A stretch of 64,000 nucleotides of DNA, from assembly GCF_011801125.1 (NCBI RefSeq), contig NZ_CP046171.1:7626001-7690000 (forward strand), in the 5' to 3' direction. How positions within the stretch are numbered: the first letter of the stretch is position 1; every line of letters starts with the position of its first letter. The position numbers and the translations under genes were made by a program. Shown here piece by piece: positions 15,682 to 23,143 of this stretch. The DNA comes from Nocardia brasiliensis. GTDB taxonomy: Bacteria; Actinomycetota; Actinomycetes; Mycobacteriales; Mycobacteriaceae. Below the pieces are notes generated by a model, which ran no database searches, was not told the origin of the DNA, and saw only the letters and a list, made by a program, of their open reading frames with translations.

Positions 15682-17871
15682 TCACTCGCACTTCACGACG
15701 GGGATGGGGTCGTATTTGACGGTGCGGGTGGTGCGGGAGACCTCTTTGCCGGTGCGGCGGTCGGTGATGACGCGGGTGTCGGAGATCGTGAAACCCGGTG
15801 CGCCCTCGGAGGCGATGCAGTCCTTGCCCTTCGGCAGCTTGATGGTGGTCGGCTCGGTCGGCTTGCTCTTGTCACCGGTGACCGACTCGACGTTGAGCGT
15901 CTTGGTACCCCAGAGTCGAACTGTCACTTCGGAATCCGTGGCCACGGCCTCGATGAGCACGCCGGTCGGGGTGTTGTTGCGGAAGCGCAGATCGATGGCG
16001 CCGTCGAAGACGGTCGCCTCGCGCGCGGCCGGGTAGCGGGAGATGTAGTAGCTGTGCTCGGTGTGGCCCGCGTCCTCCAGGCCGGCGAAATACGCGGCGT
16101 TGTAGAGGGTGGTGGCGAATTGGCTGATGCCGCCGCCGACGGCGGTGCTCGGTCTGCCGTGGTCGATGATGCCCGATTCCACGTATCCCTCCGCGGTACC
16201 GCGCGGGCCGGTGAACTCGTTGAGCGAGAAGGTATCTCCCGGCTTGACGACGGCGCCGTTGACCTTCTTGGCGACCACGCGGATGTTCACCCCGGAGGGT
16301 CCGCTGAATCCGTTGGTGGTGAACGAGCCCATGGTCTCGACCACGCCGAGCCCCTGGGCGGCTTCGGTGGTGAGCTTGGGCTCGACCTTTTCGTAGACCG
16401 CCTGCGCGGTGCGTTCCCCCGGCGCGGCCAGCAGCGCCGAGTACTGCTCCAGCGTCTTCGGCCAGTTGATCTTGTCGCCGACCACGGCGGGCACCACGGT
16501 GGGCTTGCCGCCGGTCAGCGCGAAGGTCGCGTCCTTGGCCTCGATCTCGGTGGCCGCCAGCTGCGGCGCCAGCACCCCGATCGCGACGTTCTGATCCACC
16601 GCGAGGGCCAACCCGCCGTTGCCGTCCGGTGCGAACGACAGCGTGGTCGCGATCTGCTCGGGGTCGAGCGTGGCGGAGGCCCCCTTGCCCGCGAAGGTGA
16701 TCGGCGCGCGCACCGCGGGCTCGGCCACGGTGCGCAGGGCCGTCTCGACCGCTTCGGGTCGCACCTGCAGCGGCGCGGGATGCACCGGCAGATCCACCGT
16801 GACACCGGTGATCCACTCGTCGATGAGATCCTGCCGCGCGGCGGCGATATCGAGCACGCGTCCCGGCACCGGCGCGACGGCGACGGGTCCGGCCTTGTCG
16901 AACGCGATGGTCCCTTCGACCGAGGGACGGTCGTGCACGCGCAACGCGTTCAGCTGCCGTTCCAGCGCCAGATCGTCGACCACGCTGACGACCGGGACAT
17001 CGCGCGCGCTGAAGAGCGAGGTGAACCGGGTGATCGGATTGAGCGGCTGCCCGCCGACCCGCGCCCAGGTGCGGTCCCAGTCGACCGAAAGGCCCGCGGC
17101 GCTCGGAATCATCCGGGTCTGCACGTCGCCGATGCGCAACGGCAGCTCACGTTCGGTGCGCGGGCCGAGCTCGGCGCGCAGGCGCTCGTCGGCCGCCGCG
17201 GTGCTCATCCCGCCGACCTCGACGCCCGCGACGACCGTGCCGCGCGGCACCTCGCCCGCGGACAGCGCCAGATCGATTCCGTACCCGATGCCGACCACCG
17301 CGAGCACCGCGCCGACCGTGATGCCCGCGCGCCGCAGCGTGGCACGGTCGAAGCGCTTCGGCGGCGGACCGGAGATGGGACGCCGCGCGGGCGGGCGCGG
17401 TGCGGGCGGCTTGGCGCGCTGGGTGCTCGATGCGGGGGTGGCGATCCGCAACGGCTCGGTGGGCGCCGAGTCGATGCCCCACTCCGGAGCCTGATTCGGC
17501 TCGTACGGAGCCGGATTCGGCCCGCTATGGGCCGGGTTCGCTTCGTACGGCGCCGGGCTCGCGCCGGGCTGGGCCGGGCTCGCGCCGGGCTGGGCCGGGC
17601 TCGCGCCGTGCTGGGCCGGGTTCGAGCCGTGCTGGGCCGGGGGTGCCGCGTACGGTGCCGGGCTCGCGCCGTGCCTGCCGGAGTTCGATTCGTACGGAGC
17701 GGGGTTCGCTTCGTACGAAGCCGGATTCGGTGCGGCGGGGTTCGCCCCACCGGCGTCCGCCCCGGGAGCCCTGTTCGTGCCGTTCGCCTGGGCCGCCTCG
17801 AGCAGCTGGCGTAGACCGACCTCGCCGCCCGATTGTCGGCCGCGGCGTCCGGTGCTCGACTGGCTCGTCAC
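15682..17871 (-). CDS. VanW-family protein with N-terminal heptad repeats
   Basis: The protein has 729 residues. Residues 1-48 are hydrophilic; residues 49-132 are twelve Pro-rich heptads of the NPAPYEA/SPAQPGA type. After a basic Pro-rich stretch comes one transmembrane helix (ITVGAVLAVVGIGYGIDLAL, about residue 190). Two extracytoplasmic peptidoglycan-binding-like repeats follow, then a VanW domain (GDTFSLNEFTGPRGTAEGY, GGGISQFATTLYNAAYFAG). It is probably a cell-wall-associated type II membrane protein with the repeats in the cytoplasm. VanW is named from a vancomycin-resistance cluster, but its chemistry is unknown. No other van gene is present, so it should not be read as a resistance gene. 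Confidence 0.85.
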   Translation of the reverse strand: MTSQSSTGRRGRQSGGEVGLRQLLEAAQANGTNRAPGADAGGANPAAPNPASYEANPAPYESNSGRHGASPAPYAAPPAQHGSNPAQHGASPAQPGASPAQPGASPAPYEANPAHSGPNPAPYEPNQAPEWGIDSAPTEPLRIATPASSTQRAKPPAPRPPARRPISGPPPKRFDRATLRRAGITVGAVLAVVGIGYGIDLALSAGEVPRGTVVAGVEVGGMSTAAADERLRAELGPRTERELPLRIGDVQTRMIPSAAGLSVDWDRTWARVGGQPLNPITRFTSLFSARDVPVVSVVDDLALERQLNALRVHDRPSVEGTIAFDKAGPVAVAPVPGRVLDIAAARQDLIDEWITGVTVDLPVHPAPLQVRPEAVETALRTVAEPAVRAPITFAGKGASATLDPEQIATTLSFAPDGNGGLALAVDQNVAIGVLAPQLAATEIEAKDATFALTGGKPTVVPAVVGDKINWPKTLEQYSALLAAPGERTAQAVYEKVEPKLTTEAAQGLGVVETMGSFTTNGFSGPSGVNIRVVAKKVNGAVVKPGDTFSLNEFTGPRGTAEGYVESGIIDHGRPSTAVGGGISQFATTLYNAAYFAGLEDAGHTEHSYYISRYPAAREATVFDGAIDLRFRNNTPTGVLIEAVATDSEVTVRLWGTKTLNVESVTGDKSKPTEPTTIKLPKGKDCIASEGAPGFTISDTRVITDRRTGKEVSRTTRTVKYDPIPVVKCE
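17476..17727 (-). repeat. Coding 21-bp tandem repeat array (about 12 units)
   Basis: Twelve imperfect 21-bp units encode consecutive heptapeptides in the VanW protein (residues 49-132). Two adjacent units encode the identical SPAQPGA; others vary between NPAPYEA, SPAPYAA, NPAQHGA and NPAHSGP. The array is likely to change length by slippage in whole-codon steps. Confidence 0.85.
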
Positions 17872-18014
17872 GAACCGTCCTCCCCGTTCGGGTGTCTTCG
17901 GGAACCCGCCCGGTGCGAGTCACCCGCCAACGATAATGCTCCGTCCCGACACCGTCCGGCCGACGCCGAGGGCAGCTAACCGCCCGCAAAGCCTCGGGTG
18001 GAACACGCAAAGGG

Positions 18015-18057
18015 CCCCGCGCAGTTGCCGGGTCGGGGGTCTGGCAACTACGCGGAG
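18015..18057. other. Intergenic hairpin between vanW and gnd
   Basis: CCCCGCGCAGTTGCC at 18015-18029 pairs with GGCAACTACGCGGAG at 18043-18057 across a 13-nt loop, with a G-T or A-C position in the stem depending on strand. It lies in the 331-bp divergent gap, 145 bp before gnd. It has no T-tract on either strand, so it may be a leader structure rather than a terminator. Confidence 0.55.
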
Positions 18058-18202
18058 CCGATCTGATTATCGGCACGGCGCACCATGCGTTACACAGTCC
18101 GGACAAATTCCGCGCGCACCGGCGCGCGACAATCGAGGACGACCTCTCACCACCAGGGCTCGCGGAGCCTCCGGACGGCGTCGCACACACGAGGGAGATG
18201 GA

Positions 18203-19231
18203 ATGCAGCTGGGAATGATCGGCCTAGGTCGGATGGGCGCCAATATCGTGCGCCGCATCGTCAGGGACGGGCACACCGCGGTCGGCTACGAGCGGCGCCC
18301 CAAGGCCATCGACGAACTGCGCCAGGAACTCGGCGACGACTTCCAGGGCAGCACCGATCTGACGGAGTTCGTGCGGGCCCTGCAGACCCCGCGGGTGGTG
18401 TGGGTGATGATTCCGGCCGGCGCCACCGGTGCCGTCATCGACGAGGTGGCCGAGCTGCTCGAGCCAGGCGACATCATCATCGACGGTGGTAACAGCCGTT
18501 ATCACGAGGACATCGCCCGCGCCGAGCGGCTGACCCCGAAGGGCATCCACTACGTGGACATCGGCACCTCGGGCGGCGTTTTCGGTTTGACCCGCGGCTT
18601 CTGCCTGATGATCGGCGGCGAGCCGGAACCGGTGCGCTATCTGGATCCGCTGCTGCGCTCCATCGCGCCCGGCGTCGAGGCGGCCGAACGGACCCCGGGG
18701 CGGACCGGGGAACCGTCACCGGCCGAGCAGGGCTACCTCCATTGCGGCCCGGCGGGCGCGGGCCACTTCGTCAAAATGGTGCACAACGGCATCGAGTACG
18801 GCGCGATGGCCGCCTACGCCGAGGGCTTGAACATCTTGCACAAGGCCAACTTCGGCGCCGAGCACACCGGCGAGTTCTCCGCCGAGGAGACCCCGCTCGA
18901 GCATCCCGAGCACTACCGCTACGACCTCGATATCGCGGAGGTGACCGAGGTGTGGCGACGCGGGTCGGTGGTCGCCTCCTGGTTGCTGGACCTCACCGCG
19001 AGCGCCCTCTACGCCGACCCGAACCTCGATTCCTACAGCGGACGGGTCTCGGATTCCGGTGAGGGCCGGTGGACCCTCGACGCCGCGATCGACACCGGCG
19101 TGCCCGCGCCGGTGCTCGCCGCCGCGGTATTCCAGCGGTTCTCCTCGCGCGGGGAATCGGTGTACGCGGACAAGATGCTCTCGGCGATGCGCAAGGCCTT
19201 CGGCGGGCACAACGAGCTGCCAGGAAAGTGA
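18203..19231 (+). CDS. gnd: 6-phosphogluconate dehydrogenase, decarboxylating (short GndA/YqeC type)
   Basis: This 342-residue protein starts MQLGMIGLGRMGANIVRR at ATG 18203 behind GAGGGAG. The Rossmann motif GLGRMG is at residues 7-12. DIIIDGGNSRYHED and GHFVKMVHNGIEYGAM carry the substrate loop and the catalytic Lys. Its size fits the short, tetrameric 6-phosphogluconate dehydrogenases found in many Actinobacteria. It oxidatively decarboxylates 6-phosphogluconate to ribulose 5-phosphate. NAD versus NADP preference cannot be settled by eye. The gene ends at a 13-bp GC hairpin. Confidence 0.92.
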   Translation: MQLGMIGLGRMGANIVRRIVRDGHTAVGYERRPKAIDELRQELGDDFQGSTDLTEFVRALQTPRVVWVMIPAGATGAVIDEVAELLEPGDIIIDGGNSRYHEDIARAERLTPKGIHYVDIGTSGGVFGLTRGFCLMIGGEPEPVRYLDPLLRSIAPGVEAAERTPGRTGEPSPAEQGYLHCGPAGAGHFVKMVHNGIEYGAMAAYAEGLNILHKANFGAEHTGEFSAEETPLEHPEHYRYDLDIAEVTEVWRRGSVVASWLLDLTASALYADPNLDSYSGRVSDSGEGRWTLDAAIDTGVPAPVLAAAVFQRFSSRGESVYADKMLSAMRKAFGGHNELPGK

Positions 19232-19232
19232 G

Positions 19233-19273
19233 CGACGGCCGCGGCCCCGCTGGTGCGGGCGCCGCGGCCGTCG
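19233..19273. terminator. Bidirectional GC-rich hairpin between gnd and the small-peptide gene
   Basis: The 13-bp arms CGACGGCCGCGGC and exact complement enclose an inner CCCGC/GCGGG stem with a TGGT loop. The hairpin sits directly between two convergent genes (stops at 19231 and 19282). It lacks a T-tract, as is common in high-GC actinobacteria. Confidence 0.7.
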
Positions 19274-19281
19274 GCACGCGA

Positions 19282-19368
19282 TCAGAAGCCGGCGGCCTGG
19301 GCCATCAACTTGGCCACCGCGAGCGGGCCGAACCAGAACAGATAGTTGAGTCCATAGAGAAATGCCAT
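19282..19368 (-). CDS. 28-residue hydrophobic micropeptide, last gene of the lipase-like operon
   Basis: This 28-codon frame starts at ATG 19368, eight bases after AAGGA, and stops at TGA 19284-19282. It begins MAFLYGLNYLFWFGPLAVAK and ends in a short Ala/Gly tail with terminal Phe. It is almost entirely hydrophobic, with a single Lys, long enough for one membrane helix. It starts 15 bp after the lipase-like stop and is followed by the hairpin at 19233-19273, so it lies inside the same transcript. It could be a small membrane subunit or a chance frame; conservation would decide. Confidence 0.55.
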   Translation of the reverse strand: MAFLYGLNYLFWFGPLAVAKLMAQAAGF

Positions 19369-19383
19369 GGTAGCCAGTCCTTT

Positions 19384-20709
19384 TCAGTCGAAGTTACGGT
19401 CGATCCAGTCGATCGTCTGCATACCGAACAGGTCGGTGCCCCAGCCGTAGATGTCGGTGAGCATCCGGACCATGCTGCAATCGGTCGGCTGGTAGGTGAC
19501 GTCGGCGCCACCAGCTCGATAGATCTCGGCCAGGTCGCGCGAGTCCTTGGCGGGCACCAGCGACATCGGCGAATCGTCGGCGGCGCAGGAGGTGATGGCC
19601 ACCTTGGCCTTCGGTGTCCCGGACCGGCCGAGCACATTCTCCTCGAACGCGTGCTGGAACGCGGGCTCGTCGGCCGGGCTGAGTCCGGAGTTGAACAGCG
19701 TGTTCAGCGGCAGGAACGGCAATCCGAAGTACGCGGGCGTCTGGCACTGGGTGCGGAAGGCGTTGGCCAGCGCGACGCCGGCCGGGTTCAGCTTCTCGTT
19801 CACCCGCATGTCGGGGTACGCGGGCTCCAGACCGAGCAGGGTCGCCAGCGCGAAGCCCGAACCCACCGAGCCGTCGGCGACCCGCATGAAGTTGCGCGGG
19901 TTGACGACCATGCCTTCCAGCACAGCGGATTTCACGTCGAGCTCGGGCGCGTAGGTCGGCTGCAACTCGGCGGAGAACGCCGCGCCGACCCCGCCGCCCG
20001 CGATGCCGAACAGCGAAACCTGCGCCTTGGGATCCAGTCCGGCCTCCCGATAACCCAAAGCCGCACGGACACCGTCGAGTTGAGCGTGCGCGGCGAACTT
20101 GCCCGCGAACACGCCGTGCGGCTTGCGATCTCCGTCGTTGCCCACGTCGGAGATCATCACCGCGTAGCCCTTGTCGAACATCAGCGCCAGCGGACCCAGC
20201 GCCGACCACGACGAGCCGTCCAGCGGGTCACCGCCGGTCCACTGCGTGCTCGGATGACAGGACCAGCCGACGCTGTCGTTGGCCTCCTGGTAGGAGATGA
20301 CCTTCTTCTCCCCCACGGGCGCACCATGATCGGGGATCATCAGAATGCCGGTGCTGATCATCGGCGTGACACCGTCGATGCCGGTGGTCACGTACATCAG
20401 CTTGTACGCCTCGATGTCGGGCGGGGTGATGCCGAGGAACATCACATCGACCTTCTTGGCCTTCAGCAGCGTGCCCGGCTGTTCGGCGCCGGTCAGCGGC
20501 GGTTCCTCGTAGAACGGATCGTTGGCCAGCAGCGCCTGGAAGGCCTGGTCCGGGGGAACCGGCTGCGCGTTCTGGATCTGCCCGACGACGAAGCCGTTGA
20601 AGACCCGGTCCAAGCCGGGCGTGCCCTGCGGACCAGGTTCGGCCCCCGCGTTTCCCGCGGAAAGCAGCAGGGCGGTGGCCGTCGCGATGGCCACGGTCAA
20701 TCGTTTCAT
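19384..20709 (-). CDS. Secreted LIP-family (secretory lipase-like) protein lacking catalytic Ser and His
   Basis: This 441-residue protein has a signal peptide (MKRLTVAIATATALLLSAGN, cleavage near AGAEPG). The fold is that of secretory lipases (LIP family): ITPPDIEAYKLMYVTTGIDG, VISYQEANDSVGWSCHPS and AAFSAELQPTYAPELDVKSA. The nucleophile motif, GYSGGG in the intact relative at 54337, reads GIAGGG here, with Ala237 in place of Ser. The C-terminal His motif (SEHFSLL in the relative) is replaced by DCSMVRML. The putative acid is kept. It is therefore probably a non-hydrolytic binding protein. It lies one base after the preceding gene and 15 bp before a micropeptide. Confidence 0.85.
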   Translation of the reverse strand: MKRLTVAIATATALLLSAGNAGAEPGPQGTPGLDRVFNGFVVGQIQNAQPVPPDQAFQALLANDPFYEEPPLTGAEQPGTLLKAKKVDVMFLGITPPDIEAYKLMYVTTGIDGVTPMISTGILMIPDHGAPVGEKKVISYQEANDSVGWSCHPSTQWTGGDPLDGSSWSALGPLALMFDKGYAVMISDVGNDGDRKPHGVFAGKFAAHAQLDGVRAALGYREAGLDPKAQVSLFGIAGGGVGAAFSAELQPTYAPELDVKSAVLEGMVVNPRNFMRVADGSVGSGFALATLLGLEPAYPDMRVNEKLNPAGVALANAFRTQCQTPAYFGLPFLPLNTLFNSGLSPADEPAFQHAFEENVLGRSGTPKAKVAITSCAADDSPMSLVPAKDSRDLAEIYRAGGADVTYQPTDCSMVRMLTDIYGWGTDLFGMQTIDWIDRNFD

Positions 20710-20710
20710 C

Positions 20711-21982
20711 TCAGCGCACCGCCATGGTCTCGATCGGGGTCACTTGCAGTTGCCGCGCCGCCGAGTCCAGCAGCTGCGGGATGTTGAACAGCGGACGATG
20801 CGACTCCATCTGCACCTCGTACGGCGTGCGCATCACGGCTTCCAGTGCGGGCCAGTTGTTCTCGACCTGGAACTTGTATTTGGGCAGCAGTTCGGAGGTG
20901 ATGTAGTCCCACCGCGCGTCGAACTCCGACCAATTCCAGTCCGGCAGCGGCAAAGTCAGCAGCCCCGGGCGACCGTCGGCCATGGTGACCGGAATGCGCA
21001 CCGGCCGGAACTCGCGCGGCGGCGCGACGCCGGCGACCGACGGCGAGCCCGCCGCACCGCTGACGTAGGTGACCGCCTCACCGACCACGCCCTTGTAATT
21101 GCGCGTCGCGTCCCACTGGTCGCGAATGGCCCAATACTGTTCGCGGCGCAGCAGTGCCGCGTTGCCCGCCGCGATCCGGTCCGCGTCGCCGGAGGCCACA
21201 TCGCGCCATGCGCCCATCACCTCGCCGTCGAAAAGCCCGGCGGCCTGGAACTCCTCGAGCGCGGACAGTCCCTCGGTGACGTACGCGTCGTGCATCGGCA
21301 TCAGATCCGAGAAGATGTTCTTCTGCATCACCAGGATCATCCCGATGAGGTAGTGCAGGTCGGCGGGTGTGATCTGCGGGCCCGCCGCGGCAAGCGCGCG
21401 CAGCCCGCTCGGAAGTTGCGCCACCGCTTGCGGTCCCGCGGCCTGCTCGACCGCGGCCAGCACGCCGCGCGCGGACTCCGAGAGGCCGGGCAGGCTGTAG
21501 ATGTTGCTCATCAGCTCGAAATCGACGAGGCCGCCGCCGAAGTCGGCGCCGACCTGCCCGCCCATGCCCGCCCACTGCAGTTCGCGATGGTTCAGCTGCA
21601 GGTCTTCGTAATAGCGGTAGGACTTGATCAGGTTGGCGCGGTTGGCCTCCACGCCCGCGCGCGGATCCCAGGACCGCAGGTCGATGCCCGCCTTGCCGGT
21701 CGCGTCGACGAGCCAATACTGGTAGAGCAGCGCCGCATACCTCGTCGGCGCGACGCCTTGGGACCGTGCCTCGTCGAGCAGCTCACGCAATTCGGCCGCG
21801 TCGTAGGGCAACTCCGGGTTGACACCACCGGGCCCGCTCGCCGCGTCCCGATTCACCAGCGGTAGATCCAGGTAGCGAGTCACCTCGTCGGCCGCACCCG
21901 CCGGGGCCGCCGCGGCGAGTCCCAGCCCCACCGCGGCCGTCAGGGCCATGGCGGTGGTGCGCAGCGCAATACCGATTCGCAT
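20711..21982 (-). CDS. Secreted protein of unknown family, first gene of the lipase-like operon
   Basis: The protein has 423 residues from ATG 21982 (MRIGIALRTTAMALTAAVGL), with a signal peptide cleaved near GAADEV. The mature protein is alpha-rich, with many Tyr/Trp: LLYQYWLVDATGKAGIDL, QLNHRELQWAGMGGQVGADF, GMILVMQKNIFSDLMPMHD and LPDWNWSEFDARWDYITSEL. I do not recognise the family. The stop is one base from the lipase-like start, so the two are co-translated and probably co-exported. AGGAAGG lies upstream of the start. The two may form an extracellular complex; that is inference. Confidence 0.7.
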   Translation of the reverse strand: MRIGIALRTTAMALTAAVGLGLAAAAPAGAADEVTRYLDLPLVNRDAASGPGGVNPELPYDAAELRELLDEARSQGVAPTRYAALLYQYWLVDATGKAGIDLRSWDPRAGVEANRANLIKSYRYYEDLQLNHRELQWAGMGGQVGADFGGGLVDFELMSNIYSLPGLSESARGVLAAVEQAAGPQAVAQLPSGLRALAAAGPQITPADLHYLIGMILVMQKNIFSDLMPMHDAYVTEGLSALEEFQAAGLFDGEVMGAWRDVASGDADRIAAGNAALLRREQYWAIRDQWDATRNYKGVVGEAVTYVSGAAGSPSVAGVAPPREFRPVRIPVTMADGRPGLLTLPLPDWNWSEFDARWDYITSELLPKYKFQVENNWPALEAVMRTPYEVQMESHRPLFNIPQLLDSAARQLQVTPIETMAVR

Positions 21983-22396
21983 CAGCTGTTCAGCCTTCCT
22001 CTCTGCGTGCTCGGATAGAGCAATTCGTTGAGCGAAGAGATGTCTTTTCAGTAGCTGCGTGTCTGTAGAGCGGTGACAAAACGCACGTTTAGCCACCGGG
22101 TACCGCTAGCACAGTAGGTGACGTGCAGGTAAACACACAGATCAGCCCCACCGCAAGCGTCCATATGACCGATCCACAGCAGTCGAATAAAAGGTGTAAC
22201 ACCAAAATTGCCTGCTAGTAGCTACAAAAACTTTGAATTAATACAGTGAAATGCGACAAATGTGGTGTCCGACATTCATGACAAACCTCACAGCCGCACA
22301 CCCCCGGGCATCGCGATCGCCGAGATCTACCCGAATCGCACTGTCCCAGACAGAATGGGTGGACGGGACCGCGACGCCCGGTCCGGATAGTGGGGC
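21983..22396. other. AT-richer divergent intergenic region
   Basis: This 414-bp gap is clearly AT-richer than its surroundings around 22180-22260. It must hold the promoter of the secreted operon (minus) and the former promoter of the ephD-like pseudogene. No gene or strong repeat was seen. The base composition suggests recombination or acquired DNA. Confidence 0.5.
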
Positions 22397-23077
22397 ATGG
22401 CTGAGCCACATGTGGTGCGCAACGGCGAGGTCGACATCGCCGTCTACGAGAGCACACCGCGGTACCCACCCAGATCATCGTCGGCACCCGCGATCCCGCG
22501 GTGCGGCACTCGAGCCTCGCCGACGAGGACCGCCGGGCCGAACAGGTTTGGCGGGCAGGGCAATGCCTACGAACTCGATGTCTCCGACGAATCGGCGGTG
22601 CGCAAGCACGCCGACGACGTGCTGCGCGAGCACGGCGTGCCCGACATCCTGATCAACAACGCGGGCACCGGGCAGACCGGGCGCTTCCTGGACACACCGG
22701 CGGCCGACTTCGATCGCGTGCTCGCGGTGAATCTGCACGGAGACGTCAACGGCCGCAGGGCTTTCGCCGGCGCGATGGTCGAGCGCGGCGCGGGCGGACA
22801 CATCGTGAATCTGGCGAGCATGGCGGCCTACACCCCGCAGGCGTTCAGCGCCTACTGGACGAGCAAGGCCGCGGTGTTCATGATCTCCGACTGCCTGCGC
22901 GCCGAATTGGCGGGCAGCGGAATCGGAGTCAGCACCATCTGCCCGGGCATCGTGCACATCGACATCGTCCGCAACACCATGATGTCCGGTGTCTCGGCCG
23001 ACGAGGAGTTACGCGGGCAGCAGCGCTACGACCGGCTGGTCCGATTCGCCGCTGCCAGAACAAGTTCGGTGCGCTGA
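22397..23077 (+). pseudogene. Deleted ephD-type gene (alpha/beta hydrolase-SDR fusion remnant)
   Basis: Three fragments of an EphD-like two-domain protein are joined. Residues 1-18 (MAEPHVVRNGEVDIAVYE) are the start of the hydrolase domain. At about 22467-22555, in another frame, TQIIVGTRDPAVRHSSLADE resembles the end of that domain. From about 22565 the original frame resumes inside the SDR domain: ELDVSDESAVRKHADD, GVPDILINNAGTGQTGRFLD, HIVNLASMAAYTPQ and the YxxxK motif YWTSK. The hydrolase core and the SDR nucleotide-binding GxxxGxG are gone, and the C-terminus is cut after RLVRFA. It can hardly be active. A shortened expressed SDR-like protein is possible but unlikely. Confidence 0.75.
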
Positions 23078-23085
23078 ACGCAAAA

Positions 23086-23118
23086 GGGTGTTCGGCCGGA
23101 TCATCCGGCCGAACACCC
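23086..23118 (-). terminator. Terminator of fadA2
   Basis: The 16-bp arms GGGTGTTCGGCCGGAT and complement have a single-base loop. On the minus strand the hairpin is followed by TTTTG. It lies 25 bp after the fadA2 stop and 8 bp beyond the convergent ephD-like remnant. Confidence 0.88.
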
Positions 23119-23143
23119 TCGGGCAGTTGCTGTTTCGCGCGTG

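Noticed and set aside
15682..17871. VanW protein as a vancomycin-resistance determinant
   Set aside because: VanW alone does not give resistance, and no vanHAX or vanRS genes are in the window.
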